Shown in pieces: positions 1 through 8,371 of a DNA stretch of 64,000 nucleotides. The translations under genes were made by a program, and so were the position numbers. Origin of the DNA: an uncultured Nitrosomonas sp. GTDB lineage: Bacteria > Pseudomonadota > Gammaproteobacteria > Burkholderiales > Nitrosomonadaceae. Every line of letters begins with the position of its first letter. Position 1 is the first letter of the stretch. The notes beneath the pieces were generated by a model. It saw only the letters and a program-made list of their open reading frames with translations. It ran no database searches and was not told the DNA's origin. The stretch covers positions 1-64,000 of the forward strand of contig NZ_CADEGP010000005.1 in assembly GCF_902826915.1 (NCBI RefSeq), in the 5' to 3' direction.

Positions 1-59
1 GCGTTGCTGCTTTTATGATGATGCGCAAAAATAAAAATGAAGGGCAAAGCACAGCTTAA
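1..59 (+). CDS. C-terminal tail of a gene cut by the window edge
   Basis: In the third frame the first bases read through VAAFMMMRKNKNEGQSTA to a TAA stop at 57-59. The stretch looks like the end of a membrane segment followed by a short charged tail. A strong terminator lies 30 bases downstream, which supports a real gene end here. The rest of the gene is outside the window, so no function can be given, and the frame choice rests mainly on the terminator. Confidence 0.4.
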   Translation, partial: VAAFMMMRKNKNEGQSTA

Positions 60-90
60 AAAGACTTAGTTTTTCTGATGGGTAATTGCC

Positions 91-120
91 AAAGGCACAA
101 AGTTAATTTGTGCCTTTTTA
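91..120 (+). terminator. Rho-independent terminator
   Basis: A perfect 11-bp inverted repeat, AAAGGCACAAA (91-101) and TTTGTGCCTTT (107-117), encloses a 5-base loop and ends in a T-rich run. It sits just after the partial gene at the left edge and should end its transcript. The flanking A and T runs make it potentially bidirectional. Confidence 0.85.
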
Positions 121-509
121 TTGAGCGAGTCGGAACTTTATTTAGAGCTTACTCAGAGCTTACTCAGAAATTCAGCGCGCCATCTGAGCTACCAGGCTAT
201 CATTTCGATGTGAGCTGGATTGACATGAGCGAGAAAGCACGATTTTTCTGAGTATGCTGATATTTGTCACACTCATAAATTGCAGTCTGCAAGACAGGCG
301 CATACAGCCAACGAGAAATCGGAAGCGTACTATCAATTGCACCCAACAACGATTGGAGTTATTCTTCGTGACGTAAGAGCAAGAATTCTTGATTCTAGAC
401 CGGACGACACCTATTACTCCTGAAAGAGCATTGCTTGCGTTGTTGACTACTACGCTCATTTGGGATGTTCATCAATTTAAACGTTGTAAGAAAAAAGAAG
501 CATCAAGCA
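121..509. other. Stretch without a supported gene
   Basis: No frame here is convincing. A 95-codon open frame on the minus strand (172-459) has no recognisable features and no good start context. The plus strand shows only short open pieces broken by stops. The region may hold worn remnants of mobile DNA, but I recognise none. Confidence 0.4.
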
Positions 510-1279
510 ATGGATATGGATATTAGAGGCACGTTACTGGAAGTGATTGAAAACAGTCGCCAAAGAGGCCCGCAGATGCAACGCTTCAAACTAACTCGGT
601 TCTAAGTGAAGTCAGTCGTAGGCTGAGTGCTAGTAACAACCATGAGATCGAGGAAGCAATTTTAACGCAATGGCATGATTTGTTTAGAACGGGTTATTTG
701 GCTTGGGGTTACAATTTATCGAATCCTAACCCACCATTTTTTCATCTCACATCTCAGGGGCGAGAGGCCTTATCCCGTGTTGGTAGAGATCCTTCAAATC
801 CCGAAGGGTATCTCAAACATCTTTATTCGGTTGCGGCACTCAATCTAATATCAAAATCATACCTAGAAGAAGGGCTAAACTGTTATGTTTCCGGCTTATA
901 TAAATCAGCGGCAGTTATGGTTAGTGCTGCGTCAGAAGCTCTGATTAACGATCTGCGTGATACTGTTAAAGACAAGCTCGAAAAAACAGAACAGAAGATC
1001 CCCAAGAATTTGACCACCTGGAGAGCGAAAGAAACACTTTTGGGTCTGGAGTCGGTTTTTGATGATAAATCTAAAAAAATGCCTTTTTCATTGAGAGAAG
1101 AGTATGAATCTTATTGGCCAGCATTTACCCAGCAAATCAGGGCTGCTCGAAATGAGGCAGGCCATCCTCACAGCATTGAGCCGATCAAGCAAGAAACTGT
1201 GCATGCCTCTCTTCTCATATTTCCAGAACTTGCAAAACTATCCAGTAATCTATTGGAGTGGGCCAATGAAAACGTATAA
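510..1279 (+). pseudogene. Frameshifted winged-helix plus HEPN-like gene
   Basis: An ATG at 510 opens a frame (MDMDIRGTLLEVIENSRQRG) that runs only to about 575. The protein then continues in another frame (ADATLQTNSVLSEVSRRL) without a break to the TAA at 1277-1279. The two halves join smoothly around 568-575, so a single short indel has split one gene of about 256 codons. The first half of the joined product looks like a winged helix (QWHDLFRTGYLAWGYNL). The second half is helical and carries RNEAGH, an Rx4H pattern like that of HEPN RNases. I do not know a named family for it. If only the second frame is used, a TTG at 680 would start a 199-residue protein. The change could be a true mutation or a sequence error. 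Confidence 0.6.
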
Positions 1280-1351
1280 CAAATTAATCGTGCACCCACT
1301 TGCATCCAACGCCCGCTTGCTTCGAATACATTTCTCAACAGCCTATTCTAG

Positions 1352-1960
1352 TTAACCAACTTCTTTCTGCATTACGTTCTGGAATAAGTTAGATTCAATC
1401 AAACGATTCAGCCATTCAATTAAATGAGCGTATTGTGAAGCATAAAACCAATCCGGATTGACATTACAAAACTGCCGGATGAAAGGAAAGATGGCCATAT
1501 CAGCCAATGTATAGCGGGCATACAACAGGTAACCATCCTGACTCAAACGTGCATTCAGGTCGGCTAAAAAGGGTTTAGCTTGTTCGCGATAATAAGCCTC
1601 AGAATGTTCGGGAAACCGAACGGCATATTTGTAGAGATCCAACGCGGGTTTAAACGATTCGTCATTTTGCTTGATCAGTGACATGATTGCATTTGATTTT
1701 TCTTGATCACTCTCAAGCCAATGCTCAGGGTCATGGATGGAAAGCGCCCATTGCATGATGTCCAGGCTTTGTTCGAGTACGCTGCCATCGGCAAATTTTA
1801 ATACCGGCACAGTGCCTTTGGGTGAACATTCCAGCATTTCTTTCGGCTTGGCGCGCAGACTGACTTCGTGCGTCGTCACTTCGACTCCGCTGACTTTAAT
1901 GGCCAATCGAGCACGCATTGCATAAGGGCAACGGCGGAATGTGTACAGCAGTGGTTTCAT
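1352..1960 (-). CDS. Glutathione S-transferase family protein
   Basis: This 202-residue protein has a thioredoxin-fold N-terminus with CPYAMRAR at residues 11-18, where glutaredoxin 2 and omega-type transferases have their active cysteine. The substrate-binding cis-proline region follows as GTVPVL, then DGSVLEQSLDIMQWA, the usual gamma-Glu contact motif. Residues 90-200 are the all-helical C-terminal domain. The single cysteine in the motif suggests thiol-transferase or dehydroascorbate-type chemistry rather than classic conjugation. The length is normal. It follows djlA on the same strand with a 34-base gap and may be its downstream partner in one transcript. The substrate is unknown. Confidence 0.85.
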   Translation of the reverse strand: MKPLLYTFRRCPYAMRARLAIKVSGVEVTTHEVSLRAKPKEMLECSPKGTVPVLKFADGSVLEQSLDIMQWALSIHDPEHWLESDQEKSNAIMSLIKQNDESFKPALDLYKYAVRFPEHSEAYYREQAKPFLADLNARLSQDGYLLYARYTLADMAIFPFIRQFCNVNPDWFYASQYAHLIEWLNRLIESNLFQNVMQKEVG

Positions 1961-1994
1961 GGTTCAGTTGAATGATTGAGTCGACTAAGAGGCC

Positions 1995-2774
1995 TTATCG
2001 ATTTTGGTCCCGGTTCTTTTTAATTAAATCATAGGCAGTCTGGACTTCTTGGGCCTGTTCAGTGGCCATTGCGACCATTTCCTCCGGCACGCCTTGTCCC
2101 ATCAATTTGTCCGGATGATATTGACTCATCAGCTTACGATAAGCCCGTTTGACTTGTTGGTCTGTACTATCTTTACTGACACCTAGCGCTCGGTATGCGT
2201 CCTCCAATGCATGGGGTGAGCTTGTTTGTCCACCGGAAAAATGCATTTGATTCTTCACCATGTCGATTAGCTGATCGAATGCCGCCTGATGATACCCAAG
2301 GTACCCGGCAATCTCGCGCAAAAGCGCTTCTTCGACGGAATTCAACTGTCCATCCGATAATCCCATGATGATCAAATACACCAGCAACATTTGCTTCAAG
2401 TTGCTGGAAGCGCCACATACAGCGAGAAATTGATTTATTTGCGGGTGAATATCATAGTTAGCCGATGCCCCTTGCTTGAATAAAGCGATGGCTTTTAATC
2501 GGTGCTCGTGCGTCATGCCAAGTTTCTGCATGAACAGCTCTACATGCGACACCTCAGTCTCAGAAACACGCCCATCCGATTTAGCCAGCTTTCCCATCAA
2601 TATGAAAGTGGTTTCCAGAAAAACCGACTGGCGGCGCGTAGCATTAAATGGATTCATCCCACCTGAACCGTACGCGTTAAAACGGTCTATAAAGCTTCCA
2701 ACAAAATAGCCCAGGAAAATGCCCAAAAAGCCAAAGATGAAAAACCCGACGAAGGCACCAAGTAATCTAAACAA
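1995..2774 (-). CDS. djlA: Membrane-anchored co-chaperone DjlA
   Basis: The 259-residue protein has the DjlA layout. A glycine-rich N-terminal membrane anchor (residues 1-30) is followed by a TerB-like helical domain with acidic metal-binding-type motifs (AKSDGRVSE and GLSDGQLNS). The C-terminus is a J domain of about 65 residues with the HPD tripeptide in QYHPDKL that stimulates DnaK ATPase. It would recruit DnaK to the inner membrane. The start is a TTG at 2774, because no ATG precedes the membrane segment in frame, and the ribosome site is weak. It sits upstream of the GST gene and downstream of bolA on the same strand. Confidence 0.92.
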   Translation of the reverse strand: MFRLLGAFVGFFIFGFLGIFLGYFVGSFIDRFNAYGSGGMNPFNATRRQSVFLETTFILMGKLAKSDGRVSETEVSHVELFMQKLGMTHEHRLKAIALFKQGASANYDIHPQINQFLAVCGASSNLKQMLLVYLIIMGLSDGQLNSVEEALLREIAGYLGYHQAAFDQLIDMVKNQMHFSGGQTSSPHALEDAYRALGVSKDSTDQQVKRAYRKLMSQYHPDKLMGQGVPEEMVAMATEQAQEVQTAYDLIKKNRDQNR

Positions 2775-2862
2775 TGAAATTCCAGATCAATAAATAGGGG
2801 TTAGTTATAAATTATTTTCTTTGGCTGAACGATGCCAATCAATTATCAGTTATTATCTTGCA

Positions 2863-3108
2863 TCATTGGGATGCTGCTGCCCATTGTTCAGGTGTCAGCG
2901 TTTTCATTGATAGCGCATGAATTTCCTGCCTCATTCTATCGCCCAGTGATTTGTATACTAACTGATGCTGTTGCACCGCGTTCTTCCCATTAAATTCAGA
3001 ACTGACGATCAGTGCATGAAAATGAACTCCGTCGTCTCCCTCCACCAGCACATGCTCACAGGGTAGCGATGATTCAATATATGTTTTAATTTCCTCTGCG
3101 GTAAGCAT
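2863..3108 (-). CDS. ibaG: BolA family protein (IbaG type)
   Basis: This 81-residue protein is full length for the BolA/IbaG family. It has the class II KH-like fold with the invariant histidine motif in VQQHQLVYKSL and the FxG-like segment SSEFNGKNAV. BolA proteins bind monothiol glutaredoxins and share a [2Fe-2S] cluster. IbaG is linked to acid stress and envelope homeostasis. A good AAGGAG site precedes the ATG. Its place just after an mla operon and an ABC exporter is the order usual in betaproteobacteria, where murA often follows. Here djlA follows instead. Confidence 0.9.
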   Translation of the reverse strand: MLTAEEIKTYIESSLPCEHVLVEGDDGVHFHALIVSSEFNGKNAVQQHQLVYKSLGDRMRQEIHALSMKTLTPEQWAAASQ

Positions 3109-3156
3109 TTTAATTCTCCTTCATGCGTTAGCATATTAAAGTAAAGCAAAATTATT

Positions 3157-3912
3157 TTACTGTCTCAGTTTATATCCGCTTCTGAGCAGATTGATGGTCA
3201 GGGCAGATATCGCTATCAGGCACATAGAAACAATCAATAAGCTAATATGAGGCGAAATATCCGATACACCAAAAAAACCGTAGCGAAATCCATCAATCAT
3301 ATAAAAAAATGGATTAAGGTGAGATAAATACTGCCAACCGGCTGGCAGTGAATGAATAGTATAAAAGACGCCTGATAAAAACGTGAGCGGTAAAATTATA
3401 AAATTCTGAAAAGCGGCTAATTGATCAAACTTGTCCGCCAGAATTCCTGCAATTAATCCCAATGCGCCCAGTATCGCACTTCCCAGAATGACAAACAATA
3501 TTGCCCAAAGGGGTAATAGTAGCGGAATATCAAAAAATATCAATGTGACCAGATAAACGCCCAAACCCACCAAAAGACCACGAACAATGGATGCCAGTAT
3601 ATACGCAAAAAATATGGCACGATACGTGAGAGGTGAAAGCAAGACAAACACGATGTTGCCGCTAATTTTGGATTGAATCATGCTGGAAGATGAATTTGCA
3701 AAGGCATTCTGGATCACTGACATCATGACTAATCCGGGGATCAGGAAAATCGTATACGCCACTTCCGGGTAAACTTCTATCCGCGTCTCCAGCACGTGAA
3801 AGAAAACCAGCAGATACAGCAGAGTGGAAACCATCGGTGCTATGATTGTTTGGAAACCGACTTTCCAGAAACGCAGCAATTCTTTATGCAACAGGGTCAA
3901 AAAACCGGTCAT
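3157..3912 (-). CDS. ABC-2 type exporter permease (YadH-like)
   Basis: The 251-residue protein has six hydrophobic segments and the ABC-2 membrane signature around residues 190-225 (LPLTFLSGVFYTIHSLP, then NPFFYMIDGFRYG). This matches the YadH/NodJ group of exporter permeases. Its start overlaps the stop of the ATPase gene by four bases, so the two are translationally coupled and surely form one transporter. The substrate is not known. The constant position behind the mla genes suggests an envelope role, but that is an inference. Confidence 0.9.
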   Translation of the reverse strand: MTGFLTLLHKELLRFWKVGFQTIIAPMVSTLLYLLVFFHVLETRIEVYPEVAYTIFLIPGLVMMSVIQNAFANSSSSMIQSKISGNIVFVLLSPLTYRAIFFAYILASIVRGLLVGLGVYLVTLIFFDIPLLLPLWAILFVILGSAILGALGLIAGILADKFDQLAAFQNFIILPLTFLSGVFYTIHSLPAGWQYLSHLNPFFYMIDGFRYGFFGVSDISPHISLLIVSMCLIAISALTINLLRSGYKLRQ

Positions 3913-4826
3913 TGCAATTTATTCCCACTATTTCTGATGAGACTAACAAAAGCATCCTCCAGATCAGGTTGCTGCAAATGCATTTCCTGTATGTGTATAT
4001 TTTCAGATCTCAAAGCCGACAGAATAAATTCTAGGTGTGCATAATTATCTATTCGTAGTTCATACAAGCCATTAGTGCAACTTTTCTTCAACGGTTGAAG
4101 CACCAACGGTAGGTTATCGGGTAGCAATCTTATTTTTACCGAGTTGCCTGAAACCAATTTTTCAATCAGGTTCTGCGTGCTATCCAATGCAATAATCCTA
4201 CCTTCCTTGAGCATAGCCACGCGGTTGCACAACGTTTCCGCTTCTTCCAAATAATGTGTGGTCAGAACAATCGTATGCCCATCCTGGTTAAGTTGCTTGA
4301 TAAAATCCCATAAGGTTTGCCGCAACTCAACATCCACCCCCGCTGTCGGTTCATCCAGAATAATGACTGGCGGTTTGTGTACCAGTGCTTGCGCAACCAG
4401 AACGCGCCGCTTCATGCCACCGGATAGCGAGCGCATATTCGCATTGGCCTTGTCGGTTAAATCGAGGCGTTCAATAATTTCGTCTACCCAGAGATTATTG
4501 TGTTTTATCCCGTAATAACCGGATTGGATGAGTAAAACCTCGCGTACGCTGAAAAAAGGATCATATACTAATTCCTGTGGAACGACCCCCAGATTCCGCC
4601 GCGCTTGCTGGTATTGTGTAATAACGTTGTGTCCCATCACATTGACCGAGCCACTATCGGCCAAGGACAAGCCGGCAATAATATTGATCAACGTTGTTTT
4701 TCCGGCACCATTGGGGCCCAGCAATGCAAAAAATTCCCCTGGAGAAATCTCCAAATCCACATCGACTAATGCGCGCATGCTTCCAAAATCTTTACATACG
4801 CGCTTGATTTCAATCGCAGATAACAT
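3909..4826 (-). CDS. ABC exporter ATP-binding protein (YadG-like)
   Basis: This 305-residue ATPase has a Walker A motif GPNGAGKTT (residues 37-45), the signature LSGGMKRR, a Walker B ending in IILDEP, and the H-loop TTHYLEEAE. The last 90 residues form a C-terminal extension of the DrrA/YadG type, which is normal for exporters with ABC-2 permeases. It energises the permease encoded by the overlapping gene downstream. It lies 52 bases after mlaB on the same strand and may be cotranscribed with the mla operon. Confidence 0.92.
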   Translation of the reverse strand: MLSAIEIKRVCKDFGSMRALVDVDLEISPGEFFALLGPNGAGKTTLINIIAGLSLADSGSVNVMGHNVITQYQQARRNLGVVPQELVYDPFFSVREVLLIQSGYYGIKHNNLWVDEIIERLDLTDKANANMRSLSGGMKRRVLVAQALVHKPPVIILDEPTAGVDVELRQTLWDFIKQLNQDGHTIVLTTHYLEEAETLCNRVAMLKEGRIIALDSTQNLIEKLVSGNSVKIRLLPDNLPLVLQPLKKSCTNGLYELRIDNYAHLEFILSALRSENIHIQEMHLQQPDLEDAFVSLIRNSGNKLQ

Positions 4827-4878
4827 CGTATAGGGAGTTAAATTATAAGAACTTCAGAGACAGCAGAATCGTATCGGA

Positions 4879-5223
4879 TCAAGAAGCGCTTTGGGGTGTG
4901 GCTGGGGGTGGCGGAATCGGAATTAATTCCGCCACTCCATATAACTGAACCAGGCTGGTGAGATTCTCAGGAAGGTTAATGAACTGCAGCGTATGGGTAT
5001 TTTTGCGTGTTGCACGCAACCATTCAAGCAACATGCTGATAATGGTTGAATCGACTTCAGACACTTGCTCCAGATCAATCGTTAATGGCTGATCATCAAA
5101 CAACGCGATTCCTTCTTGCATCAACCGCACAACATTATCAATCGTGACCGAACCTTGCACAATAACTCTGTTGTTATCGCGAAAAATCATTGTGGTGTAA
5201 GGATCATATCGACTCACCGTCAC
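4879..5223 (-). CDS. mlaB: MlaB, STAS subunit of the lipid transporter
   Basis: The 114-residue protein is a single STAS domain (residues 10-100) with the helix-start serine-threonine region in SEVDSTIISMLLEWL. In the MlaFEDB complex MlaB binds the ATPase MlaF and is needed for its stability and activity. It starts two bases after the mlaC stop and is the last mla gene of the operon. The C-terminus is proline-rich (PIPPPPATP), a tail of no known role. Confidence 0.85.
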   Translation of the reverse strand: MTVSRYDPYTTMIFRDNNRVIVQGSVTIDNVVRLMQEGIALFDDQPLTIDLEQVSEVDSTIISMLLEWLRATRKNTHTLQFINLPENLTSLVQLYGVAELIPIPPPPATPQSAS

Positions 5224-5225
5224 AA

Positions 5226-5846
5226 CTATCTTTTCCTCTCAAGCGACTTATTTTTATCCGACAAGGCTTTCAAAAGCCCTTCCACACCGCCTTTGCGAAC
5301 CTGACTGTTGAAACTTCCACGATAATTTGTCACCAGGCTCACGCCAGCCACTGTAACATCATAGACTTTCCAGCCATCTGGTTTTTTTTCCATGCTGTAA
5401 TCGATCGGAACGGGCTCTTTTCCTTTCCCTTGAATCACCATGGTACGCACCTTGGTTTCAGTACGATCACCTAAATCAGGTAATGGATTCACTTTAATCG
5501 CTTCATCATGATAACTTGTTAACGCATTGGAATACGTGCGAACCAGCAGTATGCGGAATTCATTCACAATCTTATTTTGCTGCTCCGGCTGGGCTTTGGA
5601 CCAATGCTGCCCCATTGCAAGCTGCGTCATGCGCGAAAAATTGAAGTGTGGCAGAATCTTAGCCTCGATCAAATCGAACATTTTTTCTCTATCGCCACTT
5701 CTCAGCTCTTCATCTTTTTGGATAATCCCGATCACTTCCTTTACTGTCCTGTCCACTAGTCTGTCCGGTGCCAAATCTACTGACCAAGCAGACGATGCTA
5801 CCAAATTAGCAAGCATGAGTATCATTAACCCGAGAAACCTTTTCAT
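5226..5846 (-). CDS. mlaC: MlaC, periplasmic phospholipid carrier
   Basis: A signal peptide (MKRFLGLMILMLANLVASSAWS) precedes a mature protein of about 185 residues of the MlaC/Ttg2D family. Family features include the RTYSNAL helix and the C-terminal segment GWKVYDVTVAGVSLVTNYR. MlaC shuttles phospholipid between the outer-membrane MlaA complex and the inner-membrane MlaFEDB complex. I chose the ATG at 5846, which has a GAGGTG site in front, over a GTG two codons upstream. In many relatives mlaA lies between mlaD and mlaC, but here only 86 bases separate them. Confidence 0.9.
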   Translation of the reverse strand: MKRFLGLMILMLANLVASSAWSVDLAPDRLVDRTVKEVIGIIQKDEELRSGDREKMFDLIEAKILPHFNFSRMTQLAMGQHWSKAQPEQQNKIVNEFRILLVRTYSNALTSYHDEAIKVNPLPDLGDRTETKVRTMVIQGKGKEPVPIDYSMEKKPDGWKVYDVTVAGVSLVTNYRGSFNSQVRKGGVEGLLKALSDKNKSLERKR

Positions 5847-5932
5847 TATCACCTCATCAAGTTTTTAACCGTAAATTGTAAATCGTAATATGCAATACTA
5901 ACCAACCAGAATAAAATTAACAACCCATTGAA

Positions 5933-6400
5933 TTAGAAAGAATCATCTTCTGCCGCTTTATTAAATAAAAAACGTCCGATTAATTCTTCAAGCACCATGG
6001 CGGAATTGGTTTTCATTATTTTATCACCCTCTTTGAACTTCGCCTCATCGCCACCTGCAGCCAATCCAATATACTGTTCTCCCAACAACCCTGACGTCAA
6101 AATACTGGCAAATGTATCTTTAGGAAATTCAAATTGGCCATCCATGCTCATAGTCACAACCGCATCGTAAGTTTCCGTACTAAACTGTATATTCGTTACA
6201 CGCCCAACTACGACACCTGCGCTCTTCACTGGCGCACGGATCTTTAAGCCACCGATATTCTCAAAATTCCCGGTGATCACATAACTTTGCGCGGGATTAT
6301 AAACATTCAGATTGCCAACCTTAAGACTCAGGATCATGAGCGCAATGATGCCCGTGATCACAAACACACCCACCCATAAATCCATCGTTGTCCGCTGCAT
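5933..6400 (-). CDS. mlaD: MlaD, MCE-domain lipid-binding subunit
   Basis: This 155-residue protein has one N-terminal membrane helix (residues 8-28) and a single MCE domain (about 38-117). The domain shows GLKIRAPVKSAGVVVGRV and the hydrophobic pore-loop motif LLGEQYIGL. MlaD forms a hexameric ring that carries lipid between MlaC and the MlaE permease. It overlaps the mlaE stop by one base. The length is usual for the family. Confidence 0.93.
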   Translation of the reverse strand: MQRTTMDLWVGVFVITGIIALMILSLKVGNLNVYNPAQSYVITGNFENIGGLKIRAPVKSAGVVVGRVTNIQFSTETYDAVVTMSMDGQFEFPKDTFASILTSGLLGEQYIGLAAGGDEAKFKEGDKIMKTNSAMVLEELIGRFLFNKAAEDDSF

Positions 6401-7197
6401 TAACTTACCCCTCTAAACATAAAAGCGGTCAAAATAAAATCAAGCCCTAAAATGACTAATGAAGAAGTGACTACCGTGCGCGTAGTCGCACCGGATACGC
6501 CTTCTGCCGTCGGCGGTGCATCATATCCTTCAAAAACCGCAATCGCGGTAACCGCCACACCAAAAAAACAGCTTTTAATGAAACCATTTAATATATCAAA
6601 CCGGAAATCAACCGCACTTTGCATTTGCGACCAGTAAGAGCCTTCATCCACGCCGATGAATAACACAGTAACAAGATATCCGCCAAAAACACCCATCACT
6701 GAAAACATTGCTGCCAAAAATGGCATGGAAATCACGCCGGCCCAAAACCGCGGAGCGACGACACGGGCAATCGGGTCAACCGCCATCATCCCCATTGCCG
6801 CCAATTGTTCGGTTGCTTTCATCAAACCTATTTCTGCAGTAATGGCAGAACCGGCCCGGCTGGCAAACAATAGCGCTGCTACGACCGGGCCCAATTCACG
6901 CACCAAAGACAACGCCACCAGCGTGCCAACGGCTGACTCCGAACCGTATTTCTGTAATGTCTCGTAGCCCTGTAAACCGAGCACCATCCCCACAAACAAG
7001 CCTGATACCACGATAATGATCAGCGACAATACACCGGTAAAATATAATTCCCGTATAACTAGATCAAATCGACGCAGACTGGTGCCGGATTTTAATAACA
7101 CTAGAATAAAAAAACGACTGGCAACACCTAGCCGCCAGACGCTTTCGATCGCACGATGCCCGATATTCTGAATACCGGATATAATCTGCTTAAGCAA
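6400..7197 (-). CDS. mlaE: MlaE, lipid transporter permease
   Basis: The 265-residue protein is an MlaE/TrnH-type permease with about five membrane helices. It has the signature RELGPVVAALLFASRAGSA, which couples to the ATPase, and the C-terminal DFILTAFMF helix. It forms the inner-membrane channel of MlaFEDB. Its start overlaps the mlaF stop by eight bases, so translation is coupled. Length and motif order are normal. Confidence 0.95.
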   Translation of the reverse strand: MLKQIISGIQNIGHRAIESVWRLGVASRFFILVLLKSGTSLRRFDLVIRELYFTGVLSLIIIVVSGLFVGMVLGLQGYETLQKYGSESAVGTLVALSLVRELGPVVAALLFASRAGSAITAEIGLMKATEQLAAMGMMAVDPIARVVAPRFWAGVISMPFLAAMFSVMGVFGGYLVTVLFIGVDEGSYWSQMQSAVDFRFDILNGFIKSCFFGVAVTAIAVFEGYDAPPTAEGVSGATTRTVVTSSLVILGLDFILTAFMFRGVS

Positions 7198-8002
7198 CGA
7201 TATCCTCCAGATTCAGATCCTTCCGGTAGGCTTGCGCAGGATAATGAAAAGGCACCGGCCCATCCTCTTCGCCGTGGATAAATTGATGCACAAAAGGCGC
7301 AATCGATTCGCGCACTTCTTTAGGCGTGCCTTCGGCCGCTATCACGCCATCTGCAATAAAGTAAACATAATCAACAATTTTTAACGATTCATGCACATCG
7401 TGCGTCACCACTATCGAAGTCATGCCGAGAGAGTCCGTTAACCGGCGGATCAGATTGCCAATCACGCTTAACGAAATCGGATCAAGCCCAGTAAATGGTT
7501 CGTCATACATGATCAACATCGGATCCAGTGCGATCGAACGGGCTAAAGCCACACGCCGCGCCATTCCGCCGGATAATTCATTGGGCATCAATTGATGTCC
7601 GCCGCGCAGACCGACTGCATGCAATTTCATCAATACCAGATCACGAATCATCGACTCCGGTAAATTGGTGTGCTCACGCATCTGAAACGCCACATTATCA
7701 AACACGGACAAGTCAGTAAATAATGCGCCAAACTGAAACAGCATACCCATTTTGCGTCGCAGCTTGAACAACGCATCACGATCCAGTTCATGCACTACTT
7801 CTCCGGCAAATTTTACATATCCGGAAGTGGGCTGAATCGCGCCACTGATTAATCGCAGCAACGTGGTTTTCCCTGATCCGCTGCCGCCCATCACCGCAAT
7901 GACCTGGCCACGCCGCATAGTCATATTGATGCCGTTCAGAATCGCGCGCGCAGGATAGGAGAAATTCAGGTCATTGACCTCAATCAAAGTTTCAGATGCC
8001 AT
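7190..8002 (-). CDS. mlaF: MlaF, lipid transporter ATPase
   Basis: This is a 270-residue ABC ATPase with Walker A GGSGSGKTTLLR, signature LSGGMARR, Walker B LIMYDEP and the H-loop in VVTHDVHE. The MlaF subfamily is shown by the FQFGALFTDLSVFDNVAF segment and the long C-terminal tail. It drives phospholipid transport with MlaE, MlaD and MlaB. I chose the ATG at 8002 because the frame upstream offers only a TTG at 8008. It is the first gene of the operon, and the promoter should lie in the AT-rich spacer upstream. Confidence 0.93.
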   Translation of the reverse strand: MASETLIEVNDLNFSYPARAILNGINMTMRRGQVIAVMGGSGSGKTTLLRLISGAIQPTSGYVKFAGEVVHELDRDALFKLRRKMGMLFQFGALFTDLSVFDNVAFQMREHTNLPESMIRDLVLMKLHAVGLRGGHQLMPNELSGGMARRVALARSIALDPMLIMYDEPFTGLDPISLSVIGNLIRRLTDSLGMTSIVVTHDVHESLKIVDYVYFIADGVIAAEGTPKEVRESIAPFVHQFIHGEEDGPVPFHYPAQAYRKDLNLEDIVA

Positions 8003-8371
8003 ACTCAATGATTAATTTTTTTGAGAAAAGATGAACGATAATCGCAGTGTTTTGTAATAATTTAAAATATTCCTGACACGCCTATGGATAATCGAGGAAT
8101 ACTTAGCGTTACCAATATCATCAATTGATCAATCCGATTTAATAGGCGTCAATTTTAATCCACTTTCTTCCATAAGTTTGGCTTAAATTACTTTCCAGCG
8201 TAGTTTTCTCGTTTAAGAAATCTCTGAGTGGTTTCTATTTGTCATTCCGTACACACTAAGGAGTCTTTGCAATCAACTCTATAAGTTTCTCGTCATCATC
8301 AAAATGTGAGTAAGGTCTGATTTTGAGGGCGGGCAAGTTGATGATATTTTATCAACTTGATAGGAGTTTTT
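8003..8371. other. AT-rich spacer before mlaF and an IS remnant
   Basis: No gene is seen here. The half next to mlaF must hold the operon promoter on the minus strand, but I could not single out one pair of promoter boxes. Near 8325-8366 a GGGCGGGCAAGT word precedes a weak ribosome site for the dead transposase gene. The same 12-base word occurs in reverse at about 12746-12757, at the far side of the mobile-element region. Confidence 0.4.

Noticed and set aside
172-459. 95-codon open frame on the minus strand
   Set aside because: No recognisable domain, no ribosome site and a random-looking composition. The opposite strand is equally open in pieces.
1271-1345. attC-like end after the frameshifted gene (GTATAACAAATTAATCG)
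   Set aside because: The left core has a mismatch and no right core of the GTTRRRY type closes the site. It is much weaker than the site at 29506, so I did not call it.
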